Assembly (NCBI GenBank): GCA_018449595.1
Contig: JAAVUU010000003.1
Coordinates: forward strand, 705,656-769,655
Source: Rhizobiales bacterium dw_265
Lineage (GTDB): Bacteria; Pseudomonadota; Alphaproteobacteria; Micropepsales; Micropepsaceae
DNA: 64,000 nucleotides
Reading direction: 5' to 3'
In this document: piece after piece, positions 24,477 through 33,483 of the stretch
Numbering within the stretch: position 1 is the first letter of the stretch
Layout of the letters: each line of letters opens with the position of its first letter
The notes under the pieces: generated by a model
What the model saw: the letters and a program-made list of their open reading frames with translations, nothing else
The model's database searches: none
Told to the model about the DNA's origin: nothing
Program-made: the position numbers and the translations under genes

Positions 24477-25532
24477 TCACGCCGTTCCGGCCACCCCAGG
24501 CCCATCGGAGAGCCAAACGCGATGCTCGGGCCGGAGTTGCGACGACAGCGCCGCGCGCATTCCCGCGACACCCAGGGCAACCAGATCGTCGTTGAAATCG
24601 CCGGCCCCCGGCGACAGCACCCGCGTCTCAAACCCTTCCGCTAGGCCGCGCGCGGTCAAAACCTCCACGGCCATGTCACCAGCCGGGTCCGCATCGCGGG
24701 CGATGTAGAGGAGGCGCAGACTGGCCGGAAGCAGAAGAGCGGCGAGGTGGCTGGCGGAGATCGCCGCCACCATCGGTAGATGAGGCAATGCGCACCGCAG
24801 CGACAGCATGGTCTCGATGCCCTCGCCGGCGGCGAGCACATCGTCGGCCACGCCGAAGCGGATCGCATGGCCCAGGACGTTGCCCATGGCCCGGCGCGGG
24901 GTTTCCACCGGGGCTTTGTCCTGGCCGGAGGGATCGAGCCAGGTGCGGGTCACGGCGGTGATGCGGCCGTCCAGATCGGTGACCGCCGCAATGATGGCCG
25001 GAAAGGTGACCAAGGGTGCGTCGGTCTCCGGACGATAGTAGCAGCGCGGATGAAAGCGCAGCGGATCGTGGGGAAGGATCATGCCGATATGCCGGTGCTG
25101 CAGATAGGCTTCACCCAGGCTGCCAAGCAGCGGTCCCGAACGGGCAAACAGACGCCGGGCGGCCTCGGTGCGCGAGACTGACGGCCGGCGCGGGCCTTGG
25201 CTCAGCCCTGGCGGCGGCTCGGGACGCGGCAGGCGGAGGAAGGATCTGGCCTCATCCAGCACATCGCGCAGCTGGGTGAGGCCGCGATTGAGCCGGATGA
25301 GATCGAGCAGGTCGCCATGCTGGCCGGTGGATGCGTCCGACCATTTGCCCGGCGCGCCCTTGCCGTCGCCGGAGCCCTTCAAACGGACATAGAGGCTGCG
25401 GCCCGGATGGTTGTCGATGTCGCCCACCTGCCAATAGCCGCCGTGACGGCGGCCATTGGACAGATAGTGGCGGCACACCGCCTCGGCGTTTTGTGCCAGG
25501 CGCTGCGAGAGATCGGAAGCCGGTGACGACAT
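24477..25532 (-). CDS. Toprim-domain protein (plasmid primase-like, DUF7146)
   Basis: 351 residues. The N-terminal domain (EAVCRHYLSNGRRHGGYW, RSLYVRLKGS, GKWSDASTGQHGDLLDLI) is that of phage and plasmid primase-like proteins. The Toprim motifs are GEGIETMLSL and YIARDADPAGDMA, with the glutamate and DxD in place. It likely makes primers or acts on DNA ends during transfer replication. It lies 7 bases downstream of the large helicase gene and is co-transcribed with it. Confidence 0.88.
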   Translation of the reverse strand: MSSPASDLSQRLAQNAEAVCRHYLSNGRRHGGYWQVGDIDNHPGRSLYVRLKGSGDGKGAPGKWSDASTGQHGDLLDLIRLNRGLTQLRDVLDEARSFLRLPRPEPPPGLSQGPRRPSVSRTEAARRLFARSGPLLGSLGEAYLQHRHIGMILPHDPLRFHPRCYYRPETDAPLVTFPAIIAAVTDLDGRITAVTRTWLDPSGQDKAPVETPRRAMGNVLGHAIRFGVADDVLAAGEGIETMLSLRCALPHLPMVAAISASHLAALLLPASLRLLYIARDADPAGDMAVEVLTARGLAEGFETRVLSPGAGDFNDDLVALGVAGMRAALSSQLRPEHRVWLSDGPGVAGTA

Positions 25533-25539
25533 GGCACCC

Positions 25540-28500
25540 TCACGCGGCCTTGTCGGTGAGACCGACCAGCGGGTGGCGCTCCAGCAGGCGACCCAGTACC
25601 TCTGGTCCCTGGACGCCCGCCGGCACGAACAGTCGCAGCTTCCAGCTGACGATCTCGGACATCAGGCCCATGGCCTTCAGCCGGTCGAGCATCGCGTCGT
25701 GAAAGCCGACCAGTTCGAAGCGATGTTCGCCCATCACCCGCGCCCGGCGGACCACCATCCCATCCTGCAAGGTGAGAATGGTCTTGCCGTCCTGCAGGAG
25801 TCCCCAAGCCTGGTCGGGTGTGAGGCTGGGCGCTTCGTCATTGGCGGCGGCGATCCAGGCGGCGCTGACGCGCCGGCCGATCACCCGTTCGCCAGCGTCG
25901 GTCTGCAGGCGATAAACGCGGCAATGTTCATCCGGGAGCCGCTTCCAGATTGGCAGCAACAAGCCGGTGACGATGTGAAGGTCGGAGTCGGTGAACTCGG
26001 GAAGCTCGGCCAGTTCCTTTTTCCAGGCCTGGCGGAAGGTGTTGGAATCCGTCTCTTCCCAACGCGTCTCGCCCAAGGCCTCAAGGCCGATGGTGACACC
26101 GTCCATGGGACGCAACAATCGGACCCGCCGCTCCACCGTGCCGTCATCGAGCATCAGACTGGGCGCACCCACGCGCACACAGGCCCGGCCCGATTGCGCG
26201 TTGATCATCAGCGCCGCACTGGGCTCCTCGGCCTGTTCCAATGCCTGCGCCAGGGTGAGGGGTTTGTTGCGGTCGCGGCGGCGGATCGTGTAGGCCACCG
26301 TTTCCGCGCCGCTACCCGGATGGGTATAGACCGTGCGCCGTTCCGTGATGGAGAGGCTTTCGGCGTCGATGGTCTCCAGTCCCCGGTCGTAGATGCCGGC
26401 GGCGATGGCGCCCTCGATCTTGCCCCGGAGCAGATCCTCGAAAGCGGTGAAGATAAGGTTCTGCATTCGGATGGTGAGCGCCAGGAGCCGGTTGAGGAAG
26501 GTGGTGATGGGCGGCAACTCCTCCTTCAGCGAACCGTCCTTATCGGTGAGGGAAAGGCCCGTCGCCGCCTGGAAGGCTTCGAGCGAACAGCCTTCGATCT
26601 TGCCGCGATGGAGCAGCAGATAGAACTGGCGCAGCGCGTCGCGCGCATAATGGGATTCCAGATTGTCGTCAGCGCGGAACAGGCCCTGGCCGCCGGTCTG
26701 GCGTTGGCCCTTGGTGATGGCACCCAGCGTGTCCAGCCTGCGGGCGATGGTGGAGAGAAACCGCTTCTCGGCCTTCACATTGGTGGCAATAGGCCGGAAC
26801 AGGGGCGGCTGCGCCTGGTTGGTGCGATTGGAACGGCCCAGGCCCTGGATGGCGGTATCGGCCTTCCAGCCCGCTTCCAGCAGGTAATGGACCCGTAGGC
26901 GCTGGTTCCTGGCTTTGAGGTCCGCATGATAACTGCGCCCCGTGCCGCCCGCGTCCGAGAAGATCAGGATCTGCTTCACATCGTCCATGAAGGCTTGGGC
27001 CTCGATGAGATTGGCGGACGGGGCGCGGTTCTCGACGCAGAGCCGTTCGCCCTTGCGCACGATCCTGCGGGAGCGTCCCGTGACCTCGGCCACAACGCCG
27101 GCGCCAAAGCGGTGGATGATCTGGTCGAGTGCGCCCTGGACCGGAGGCAGGGCGGCCAGCTTCTCGATCATGCGGTCGCGCCTTGCCACGGCCTCGCGCG
27201 AGACCACCGGATTGCCGGCCTCGTCCATGACGGGCCGGGAACTGATATTGCCTTCCTCGTCGGTGAAAGGTTCGAAAAGCTGGGTCGGGAAGGAATTGGC
27301 GAGATAGTCGAGCACATACTCGCGCGGGGTGATGTCCACCTGGACATCATTCCATTCCTCGGTGGGAATTTCGGCCAGGCGGCGTTCCATCAGCGCCTCG
27401 CCGGTCGAGACGATCTGGATCACTGGGGCATGGCCAAGCTCCAGGTCGCGCATCACCGCCTTGAGAAGGCTGGGCGTCTTCATCGCGGTGATGAGATGGT
27501 TGAAGAAGCGCTGCTTGGCGCTCTCGAAAGCGGACCGCGCCGCCGCCTTCGCCCGGCTGTTCAGGGTGCCGGAGTCGCTGGTGATATTGGCGGCCCGCAG
27601 CGCGGCGTCCAGGTTGTTATGGATGACCTGGAAGGCGTCCGCATAGGAATCGTAAATGCGGATCTGCTCCGGCGTCAGCCGATGCTCCAAAAGTTCGTAC
27701 TCGACGCCCTCGTAAGAGAGCGAGCGGGCGGCATAGAGGCCGAGCGCCTTCAAGTCGCGGGCCAGAACCTCCATGGCGGCGACGCCGCCGGCCTCGATGG
27801 CCTGCACGAACTCGGCGCGGTCGCCAAAGGGAAAGTCGGTGCCGCCCCACAATCCCAAACGCTGGGCGTAGGCAAGATTGTGAACGGTGGTGGCGCCAGT
27901 GGCGGAGACATAGACAATGCGCGCATTGGGAAGGGCATTCTGCAGTTGCAGGCCCGCCCGGCCCTGTTGGGACGGGGCCTGGTCGCCGCGCTCGGAGGTC
28001 GAGCCGGCGGCATTGGCCATGGCATGGGATTCGTCGAACACGATCACGCCGTCAAAGTCGCGGCCCAACCAATCCACGATCTGCTGGACGCGCGAAACCT
28101 TTTCCTCCTTGGCGTCGGAGCGTAGCGTGGCATAGGTGGCGAAAAGGATGCCCTGCTCCAGCTTCACCGGCGCGCCCTGGCGGAAGCGCGACAGCGGTTG
28201 GACCAGGAGCCGTTCCTGTCCCAGCGCCGACCAGTCGCGTTGCGCGTCCTCGATCAGCTTGTCGGACTTGGAGACCCACACCGCCCTGGTGCGGCCCTGG
28301 CACCAATTGTCCAACACGATGCCGGCGACCTGGCGGCCCTTGCCCGCGCCGGTGCCGTCGCCCAGCATCCAGCCGCGGCGGAAGCGCACCGCGCCCTCCG
28401 TGTCATCGGAAGCCGCCGAGACCTGGTCGTAGGTGGCGTCGACCGTCCAACTGCCCGCCAGAAACTCGCCATGGGCCTCGCCCGCATAGATCACGCTTTC

Positions 28501-29847
28501 GAGCTGGGCGTCGGAGAGAAGGCCATCCTTCAGCACGGTCTCCGGCAGACGCGGCCGGTAGGAGGGCTTGGGCGGCGCGACGGACGACATCGCGGCCGAC
28601 TGCACCAGGGTGGTGGGGTGGGACACCGCGCCGGGAATTGCGATCGCCTGGAGGGTGTAAGTCTCATAGAGCGTCTCGGTGATCTGTGCGCCGAGCGTGG
28701 GCTTCCACCCGGTGGACACATAAGTGAGAGGAGCAGCCTCGACGCGCGGAGCGGGCGCGATCGCACGGGCCCTGGCCACGGTGACGGGGCGAATGCTGGG
28801 CCGCTGGACCAGGCCGCCGCCGGTCGAAGGCGGTGTGGCGATGGGCGGGCGGGGCGGAACCAGCCCGCCGACCCATTCCAGAAGGGTGGCGCAATCGGGC
28901 GCGGTGCCGGGCGAGGCCGGGAATTGCGAGGTGTCCTCCGCCGGGACGCGGTCAATCACCAGCAGCCGGGTTTCGGTGCTGGTGCCATGACGGGCATAGA
29001 CTTTGCCGTCGATGGCAGCGGAGAAGACCAGGCGACCGCGTTCCTGGAGGCGGGTGAAGCCTTCGCGCCACGCCAGGCTTTCCGGGTTGAGATTGGCGCC
29101 GACAATGGCGACGAGGCGGCCGCCCTCGGTAAGTCGCGTCAGGGCGGAGGAGATATGGCGCAGCGCCGCGTCCGCCACCCGGCCCTCGACATGGGCGGCG
29201 ACGGAAAAGGGCGGGTTCATCAGCACCACGCTGGGGCGCACCGACACATCCAGGAAGTCGTGGATGTGGGCGGCGTCGTGCTGGGTGATGCTTGTGTTGG
29301 GGAAGAGACCGCGCAGAAGGGCGGCGCGATGGTCGGAAAGCTCATTGAGCGCCAGTCCCGCGCGAGTCAGCTCGGTGTAAATGGCGAGCAGGCCCGTCCC
29401 GGCGGAGGGCTCCAGCACCACATCGTCCGGCCCAATGGCGGCGGCGGTCGCCGCGACAAAGCCCAGAGGCATCGGCGTCGAGAATTGCTGCAGCGCCTGG
29501 CTCTCTTCGGAGCGGCGGGTATGAGTGGGGAAAAGGCCGGCGATGCGTTCCAGCATCGCCAGCTCGGTGGCGGGTGCGCCGGCACGCTTGCGGATCGCCT
29601 GGCCGTAGCGGCGCAGGAATAGAATCTGCACTGCCTCGCAGACGTCATAGGCAGTCTTCCAGTCCCAGGCGCCTTCGGCGTCGGAACCGGCGAAGGCAGC
29701 GGTCATCGCCTCGCGCAGAAGCTGGGTGGTGATGGGCTTGCTCTGCTGCAAGGGTGCGAGCAACTGCTCGGCTGCCTTGGAAACAGAGCAGAAAATATCG
29801 ATGGCAGGCGTGGCCGCGAGCGCGGCTGAGGAAATCGGGGGAGTCAT
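25540..29847 (-). CDS. methylase/strawberry-notch-like helicase fusion
   Basis: 1435 residues from ATG 29847. An N-terminal methyltransferase-like domain has VLEPSAGTGLLAIY near 144 and VVLMNPPFSV near 210. It is followed by the strawberry-notch SF2 helicase: Walker A in GDGTGAGKGRQVAG near 497, VIVFDESHAMANA near 604, and motif VI in GLGRSNRTNQAQP near 1002, with the SBNO C-terminal region after. Such giant proteins are core genes of alphaproteobacterial integrative elements and some phages. A role in transfer, replication or anti-restriction is inferred only. A two-tier hairpin leader precedes it. Confidence 0.9.
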   Translation of the reverse strand: MTPPISSAALAATPAIDIFCSVSKAAEQLLAPLQQSKPITTQLLREAMTAAFAGSDAEGAWDWKTAYDVCEAVQILFLRRYGQAIRKRAGAPATELAMLERIAGLFPTHTRRSEESQALQQFSTPMPLGFVAATAAAIGPDDVVLEPSAGTGLLAIYTELTRAGLALNELSDHRAALLRGLFPNTSITQHDAAHIHDFLDVSVRPSVVLMNPPFSVAAHVEGRVADAALRHISSALTRLTEGGRLVAIVGANLNPESLAWREGFTRLQERGRLVFSAAIDGKVYARHGTSTETRLLVIDRVPAEDTSQFPASPGTAPDCATLLEWVGGLVPPRPPIATPPSTGGGLVQRPSIRPVTVARARAIAPAPRVEAAPLTYVSTGWKPTLGAQITETLYETYTLQAIAIPGAVSHPTTLVQSAAMSSVAPPKPSYRPRLPETVLKDGLLSDAQLESVIYAGEAHGEFLAGSWTVDATYDQVSAASDDTEGAVRFRRGWMLGDGTGAGKGRQVAGIVLDNWCQGRTRAVWVSKSDKLIEDAQRDWSALGQERLLVQPLSRFRQGAPVKLEQGILFATYATLRSDAKEEKVSRVQQIVDWLGRDFDGVIVFDESHAMANAAGSTSERGDQAPSQQGRAGLQLQNALPNARIVYVSATGATTVHNLAYAQRLGLWGGTDFPFGDRAEFVQAIEAGGVAAMEVLARDLKALGLYAARSLSYEGVEYELLEHRLTPEQIRIYDSYADAFQVIHNNLDAALRAANITSDSGTLNSRAKAAARSAFESAKQRFFNHLITAMKTPSLLKAVMRDLELGHAPVIQIVSTGEALMERRLAEIPTEEWNDVQVDITPREYVLDYLANSFPTQLFEPFTDEEGNISSRPVMDEAGNPVVSREAVARRDRMIEKLAALPPVQGALDQIIHRFGAGVVAEVTGRSRRIVRKGERLCVENRAPSANLIEAQAFMDDVKQILIFSDAGGTGRSYHADLKARNQRLRVHYLLEAGWKADTAIQGLGRSNRTNQAQPPLFRPIATNVKAEKRFLSTIARRLDTLGAITKGQRQTGGQGLFRADDNLESHYARDALRQFYLLLHRGKIEGCSLEAFQAATGLSLTDKDGSLKEELPPITTFLNRLLALTIRMQNLIFTAFEDLLRGKIEGAIAAGIYDRGLETIDAESLSITERRTVYTHPGSGAETVAYTIRRRDRNKPLTLAQALEQAEEPSAALMINAQSGRACVRVGAPSLMLDDGTVERRVRLLRPMDGVTIGLEALGETRWEETDSNTFRQAWKKELAELPEFTDSDLHIVTGLLLPIWKRLPDEHCRVYRLQTDAGERVIGRRVSAAWIAAANDEAPSLTPDQAWGLLQDGKTILTLQDGMVVRRARVMGEHRFELVGFHDAMLDRLKAMGLMSEIVSWKLRLFVPAGVQGPEVLGRLLERHPLVGLTDKAA

Positions 29848-29945
29848 GGGCGGGGTCTCTCGGAGAGCCGGGATCGGGCGACCGGTGGGCGCTCTCTTCA
29901 ACCCACCGCGTCAATCCCGATCCGCAACCCTCTTTCTCTCGCGCG
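29848..29945 (-). promoter_or_regulatory. two-tier hairpin leader of the helicase gene
   Basis: Outer arms GGATCGGG/CCCGATCC (29871-29878/29916-29923) enclose inner arms GGTGGG/CCCACC (29884-29889/29902-29907). Just 5' of it on the minus strand is a purine-rich GAGAGAAAGAGGG tract. The same arrangement precedes the genes at 32247, 36523 and 37156. Confidence 0.55.
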
Positions 29946-30361
29946 GCGGCCGTCAGGTGGGCCCGTTGGCACTGGGCTAGCGGTGCGCAATAAAGGAGCG
30001 GGCGGCAGACGAAGACGGTCTCAACGCAATGGAAAAACTGGCGCGTGGACTCCAGGACACGACGACGTCGGATGGTCGAACGCCTTCCGAGATTGCCATC
30101 GGCAAGCCTAATCGGCCGAACGGGGCTCGGTGAATTGATCGGTGATTGTCACGGGCTCAGGCCGGGCTCCGACTGAGAACAACCAACCGGACAGTTTGTA
30201 TGCGAGGGAGCCGGTTGCTGTGTTGATACAACCACCCCTTCGCCCCTTATTCAGAAATTCGTAAGCATTGTGACAATGCTGCCGTTGGTGACATTAGCGC
30301 GCAGCAATCAAAGCTTAATCCGCCGTGGTTAGATTCTGGGCATCTCAACGGGAAGCATGCC
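29946..30361. other. intergenic stretch between the helicase and the gene at 30362
   Basis: About 415 bases with no protein-like frame. It holds the promoters of the divergent helicase and the plus-strand gene. I saw no repeat or RNA gene. Confidence 0.45.
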
Positions 30362-31405
30362 ATGACGATTTCCGCGACGTCCAACGCCAGCGTGCAAGTC
30401 CCGGCGCAGAGCAGCGTGCCGCCAGCGCAATCTTCGACCGCGACAGGGACGCAAACTGCTACGTCGGCAAATGCGCAGCCTACCGACACCGTGACCATCT
30501 CGGACGCAGGCCGGTTGGTATTGGCGAATGGCAGCCCGGCCGATGCTGCGAGCGACGCGCCGAACATGCAAGATCCGCAGGTCGCGGCGTTTTACTCTCA
30601 GATCGCCACTGTCATGGACACCAGCGGCAACACTTCCCAAGAGGACCAGCTAACCGCCTATGTCAGTCTGTGGAACACGATGGAAACTGGGTTTCCGCAA
30701 GGCCTTGGAACAGACGCCGGGCAGCAATTCGAAGACGCACTGGCGAATAGCCCGATAGGTCAGTTGCAGCATCAGCTCTCCAACAGCTACTTAACGGCGG
30801 GCTTTAACGCTTTTCAGATGGGCAGTACGAATAATGCGTCCGCGATTGCTAGCGCTCAGTTAGGCGTCGTGAGCGGCTGGTCTGATTTCGACAAGAGCGT
30901 GTTCTTTCAGACCAACGTCGATGAGAAGCTTCAAGTCGGCGGCGGTCATTTCGGTTCGGTCGACAATTGGATAGCGTCGCTCCAGGAGGTAGCCGGTAGT
31001 AGCGATGGGAGTGCGGCGGCGGCGCAAACGACCGTGCCCGTCGGTTTAACAGATGAGCAGAAGAGCGACGTAGCCGCGGTAATCGGCTCAAACACAACGC
31101 CGGCGGCCACGAATTCCACAGAGGCCGCAACCTCAAACGCCCCGTCAGTGGCTCCCGCGCCCGTAGATGCGGAAACAGCATTAGCGCAAGGCGTCGTGCA
31201 GCTTTTGACGAATGCGGAAAAAAGCAACGCCGATAACGTAACGGCGACTTCGAAAAGCGACTCTAAATCTGGCTCTACGAACTCTGCGCAACCGTCGCTC
31301 GTAGACCTGATCGCCGAAATGGAAAAGGGTGCGCCGCAGTCGGCCTTCACTGTATCGCCCAAGCCCGGTAGCGCGTCAGGTTCTCAGCTGAACCAACAGG
31401 CATAA
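30362..31405 (+). CDS. Ala/Ser/Thr-rich protein of unknown function
   Basis: 347 residues from ATG 30362. Residues 1-45 and 215-347 are low-complexity Ala/Ser/Thr/Gln stretches. The central part (residues 70-210) looks folded and helical: QVAAFYSQIATVMDTSGNTS, LTAYVSLWNTMETGFPQG, SGWSDFDKSVFFQ. There is no signal peptide and no cysteine. I know no family. Its codon use looks less GC-biased than neighbouring element genes and it is the first plus-strand gene after a long minus-strand run, so it is probably cargo. Confidence 0.7.
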   Translation: MTISATSNASVQVPAQSSVPPAQSSTATGTQTATSANAQPTDTVTISDAGRLVLANGSPADAASDAPNMQDPQVAAFYSQIATVMDTSGNTSQEDQLTAYVSLWNTMETGFPQGLGTDAGQQFEDALANSPIGQLQHQLSNSYLTAGFNAFQMGSTNNASAIASAQLGVVSGWSDFDKSVFFQTNVDEKLQVGGGHFGSVDNWIASLQEVAGSSDGSAAAAQTTVPVGLTDEQKSDVAAVIGSNTTPAATNSTEAATSNAPSVAPAPVDAETALAQGVVQLLTNAEKSNADNVTATSKSDSKSGSTNSAQPSLVDLIAEMEKGAPQSAFTVSPKPGSASGSQLNQQA

Positions 31406-31447
31406 GCGACGAGGGCGATGCCGGTGCGCAGTCTTCGAAGCATGGTA

Positions 31448-31837
31448 TCAGACATGGCACACTTGTCTGATCCGCTCCGCGAGTTCCACCGGACGGTGCA
31501 ACAGGTCGAGCGAAGCCATGTGGTTGCGCTCCCCCAGGTAATCGCTGCGGCCATTACACCGGCGTATGAGTATGCCGGAATCGAAGCCGCCGAAGGGCTG
31601 CGACGCCTGCACATATATGTGATCACTATGGAGCGTGACCTCGCCGGAAACCGCGCCCCCCGCCCGATTGGAGCGCAGATCGTACTCGGCTGGCCGGAGC
31701 TTCAGCGCCGCCGCCACCAGCCGAAGCTGGCGGCAGGCGAGCCGGTGGAACTGCTCCTTGCGTTCGCGGTCGTAGGCGACCGATTTGCGGAAATCGAAGT
31801 CGTGCCCGCGCACGGCCATGCGGAGAGCGCGGCTCAT
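31448..31837 (-). CDS. conserved hypothetical element protein
   Basis: 129 residues from ATG 31837, overlapping the stop of the upstream gene by four bases. It reads MSRALRMAVRGHDFDFRKS, RLACRQLRLVAAALKLRP, YDLRSNRAGGAVSGEVTLH, IYVQASQPFGG. I recognise no domain. The tight overlap with the 31834-32247 gene means the two products are made together. Confidence 0.6.
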   Translation of the reverse strand: MSRALRMAVRGHDFDFRKSVAYDRERKEQFHRLACRQLRLVAAALKLRPAEYDLRSNRAGGAVSGEVTLHSDHIYVQASQPFGGFDSGILIRRCNGRSDYLGERNHMASLDLLHRPVELAERIRQVCHV

Positions 31838-32247
31838 GCCAGGGCTCCATTGTGCTGGCGGAGCTTGGTCGCGAGCCATGCGCGCGTGTCTACGCGCGCG
31901 AGCGTCTTGCCGGTTCCAAGATCGAGGACCAGGGCGCCGCCGCCCAGATATTCTGGCCGCGGCGTCGAACAGGAGTTCATCCACTGAAAGCCCCAGGCGC
32001 CCTTAAGCCCGAACGCCCTGGCGCAGCGCAGGGCGAACAGCCCGGCATGATCGGGATTGCCGGTGACGCCGTTGCGAATCCAGAGGGAACCGTCGTTATC
32101 GCCGCCTGGCGATATGACGAATCCAGCGGGAATGCCCTCGCGGTCCAGTTCCTCCGCGAATGTGCTCCACATGCTGCAAGCGCGGCCTGCATTGGAGCGA
32201 TTGCCCACATTCAAGGTGCAGGCAAAGCGAGTAAAGTAGTCAGCCAT
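31834..32247 (-). CDS. conserved hypothetical element protein
   Basis: 137 residues from ATG 32247, after AGGAG. Sequence: MADYFTRFACTLNVGNRSNA, EELDREGIPAGFVISPGGD, GLFALRCARAFGLKGAWGFQ, LVLDLGTGKTLARVDT. Proteins with this opening and length recur, from memory, on alphaproteobacterial plasmids and integrative elements without a known role. First gene of a two-gene unit, with a two-tier hairpin leader. Confidence 0.7.
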   Translation of the reverse strand: MADYFTRFACTLNVGNRSNAGRACSMWSTFAEELDREGIPAGFVISPGGDNDGSLWIRNGVTGNPDHAGLFALRCARAFGLKGAWGFQWMNSCSTPRPEYLGGGALVLDLGTGKTLARVDTRAWLATKLRQHNGALA

Positions 32248-32345
32248 ATCGAATCTCCTGAGAGCGGAAGGGGGCGAGCCGGCGCTGCTCTCAATTCCGC
32301 ACGGCTCAACCCACCCCGGCTTCCCTCTTGCTCTGAGACCCGGCC
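32248..32345 (-). promoter_or_regulatory. two-tier hairpin leader of the gene at 32247
   Basis: Outer arms GGAAGGGGG (32266-32274) with CCCC...CTTCC (32314-32324, two-base bulge) and inner arms GAGCCG/CGGCTC (32276-32281/32302-32307). A purine-rich CAGAGCAAGAGGGAA tract lies 5' on the minus strand. Confidence 0.5.
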
Positions 32346-32347
32346 CC

Positions 32348-32638
32348 TCAGACGCCGCCGACAATCTCCACCCTGGAGTTGCTGTAATGATTCGTCTTAA
32401 GCCAGTGCTCTGCTGCGGCCTGGTCCGGGGCGATGTGAACCAGTTCGCTGGCGCCGGGCCACTGCTGCAGGACTAGGACCTGGTCAGGCTGGGGCGGGGA
32501 GTCGGGCTGGGTGTCGCCGCTCTTGCTGGAGTTCAGCAGGATGGTGATCGGGGCGCTGACGGCGAGGGCGCGCAGCGCGCCCTTGAACTTGCGGTCCCAG
32601 CCATGCGCTGGAGCCTGTTGCGCAATCGGCGAACGCAC
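32348..32638 (-). CDS. small hypothetical protein
   Basis: 96 residues from GTG 32638. The middle is weakly hydrophobic (ALRALAVSAPITILLNSS). The C-terminal part (VLVLQQWPGASELVHIA, AAEHWLKTNHYSNSRVEIV) looks like a small alpha/beta domain. It is divergent from the dioxygenase at 32668 with only 29 bases between starts. No family recognised. Confidence 0.5.
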   Translation of the reverse strand: MRSPIAQQAPAHGWDRKFKGALRALAVSAPITILLNSSKSGDTQPDSPPQPDQVLVLQQWPGASELVHIAPDQAAAEHWLKTNHYSNSRVEIVGGV

Positions 32639-32667
32639 GCCAGATGTAACAAAGGGATTTCCGACTT

Positions 32668-33405
32668 ATGCTCAACACTGGCGCGACGGATAACATAGCG
32701 ACCGAACTGCGCACTTCGGGCTTTGCAATCCGATCGGGAGCGGCCCTGCAGGAGTGGCTGGCGTCGGCCTGGGAAGACTGGCGTGGATTTTCCGCAAGCT
32801 GGAACGACCTGGGCGAAGACCAACATATGGCGGACGGGGGGCGCTATCGCCGCCGCCGCTATGCCGTCTTCGAGGTCTCAAAGGGCAGCATCAGCCGTAT
32901 GCCACACCAACCGCACTATCAGGCCAAGGTTTATAATCGACTGAATGGTGATTTGGAGCGCTGGTTCGAACCGGTCTCACCGGAAGTCGGCCAGCATCCG
33001 ATCACGCGCCTTCTGATCCGGCGACTGGCGCCGACGTTCGAAACCCTCACGGCGGCTGGTGACGCTGACTTGGCCTGGCATGTCGAACTGCATCAGTTCC
33101 GCATCGAGGCCAAGGCGGGTCAGCTGGGCCTACCCACGCCCGAAGGCGTGCATCGCGATGGTGTGGATGGCGCATTCGTGATGCTGGTGTCGCGAAACAA
33201 TGTCGCCAGCGGCGTGACCCAGATATTCGATCCGCTGGGCAAATCGCTGGGAAGTTTCACGCTGACCGATCCCGGTGACGCCGTATTTCTGGACGACCAG
33301 CGGGTCTTTCACGGGGTTACGCCCATTGTTCCGCTGGATGCCATGAAACCCGCGATCCGCGATGTCTTGGTGATCACCTTCACCAAAGCTTCTGGCCGAG
33401 GTTAG
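32668..33405 (+). CDS. 2OG-Fe(II) dioxygenase family protein (2OG-Fe_Oxy_2 type)
   Basis: 245 residues. The iron-binding pattern is visible: HRDGVDG near residue 160 gives H and D, and VFHGVTPI near 212 gives the distal H. The overall sequence (RRRRYAVFEV, HVELHQFRIEAKAG, DPGDAVFLDDQRVFHGV) matches the 2OG-Fe_Oxy_2 group, which includes free amino-acid hydroxylases such as the L-isoleucine hydroxylase. It should hydroxylate a small substrate using 2-oxoglutarate and oxygen. It appears to be metabolic cargo in the element. Confidence 0.85.
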   Translation: MLNTGATDNIATELRTSGFAIRSGAALQEWLASAWEDWRGFSASWNDLGEDQHMADGGRYRRRRYAVFEVSKGSISRMPHQPHYQAKVYNRLNGDLERWFEPVSPEVGQHPITRLLIRRLAPTFETLTAAGDADLAWHVELHQFRIEAKAGQLGLPTPEGVHRDGVDGAFVMLVSRNNVASGVTQIFDPLGKSLGSFTLTDPGDAVFLDDQRVFHGVTPIVPLDAMKPAIRDVLVITFTKASGRG

Positions 33406-33483
33406 CAGCGGGCGCTGTGCTCGCTGCGGGGGGGCATCAGGCTGGTCACCCTTAGCCGGATCGCTTCAGGATCAAGGCGGACG

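Noticed and set aside
25531..29622. Several long plus-strand frames opposite the large helicase
   Set aside because: Low-complexity Gly/Ala/Arg composition and no motifs; the minus-strand gene has all the expected helicase motifs.
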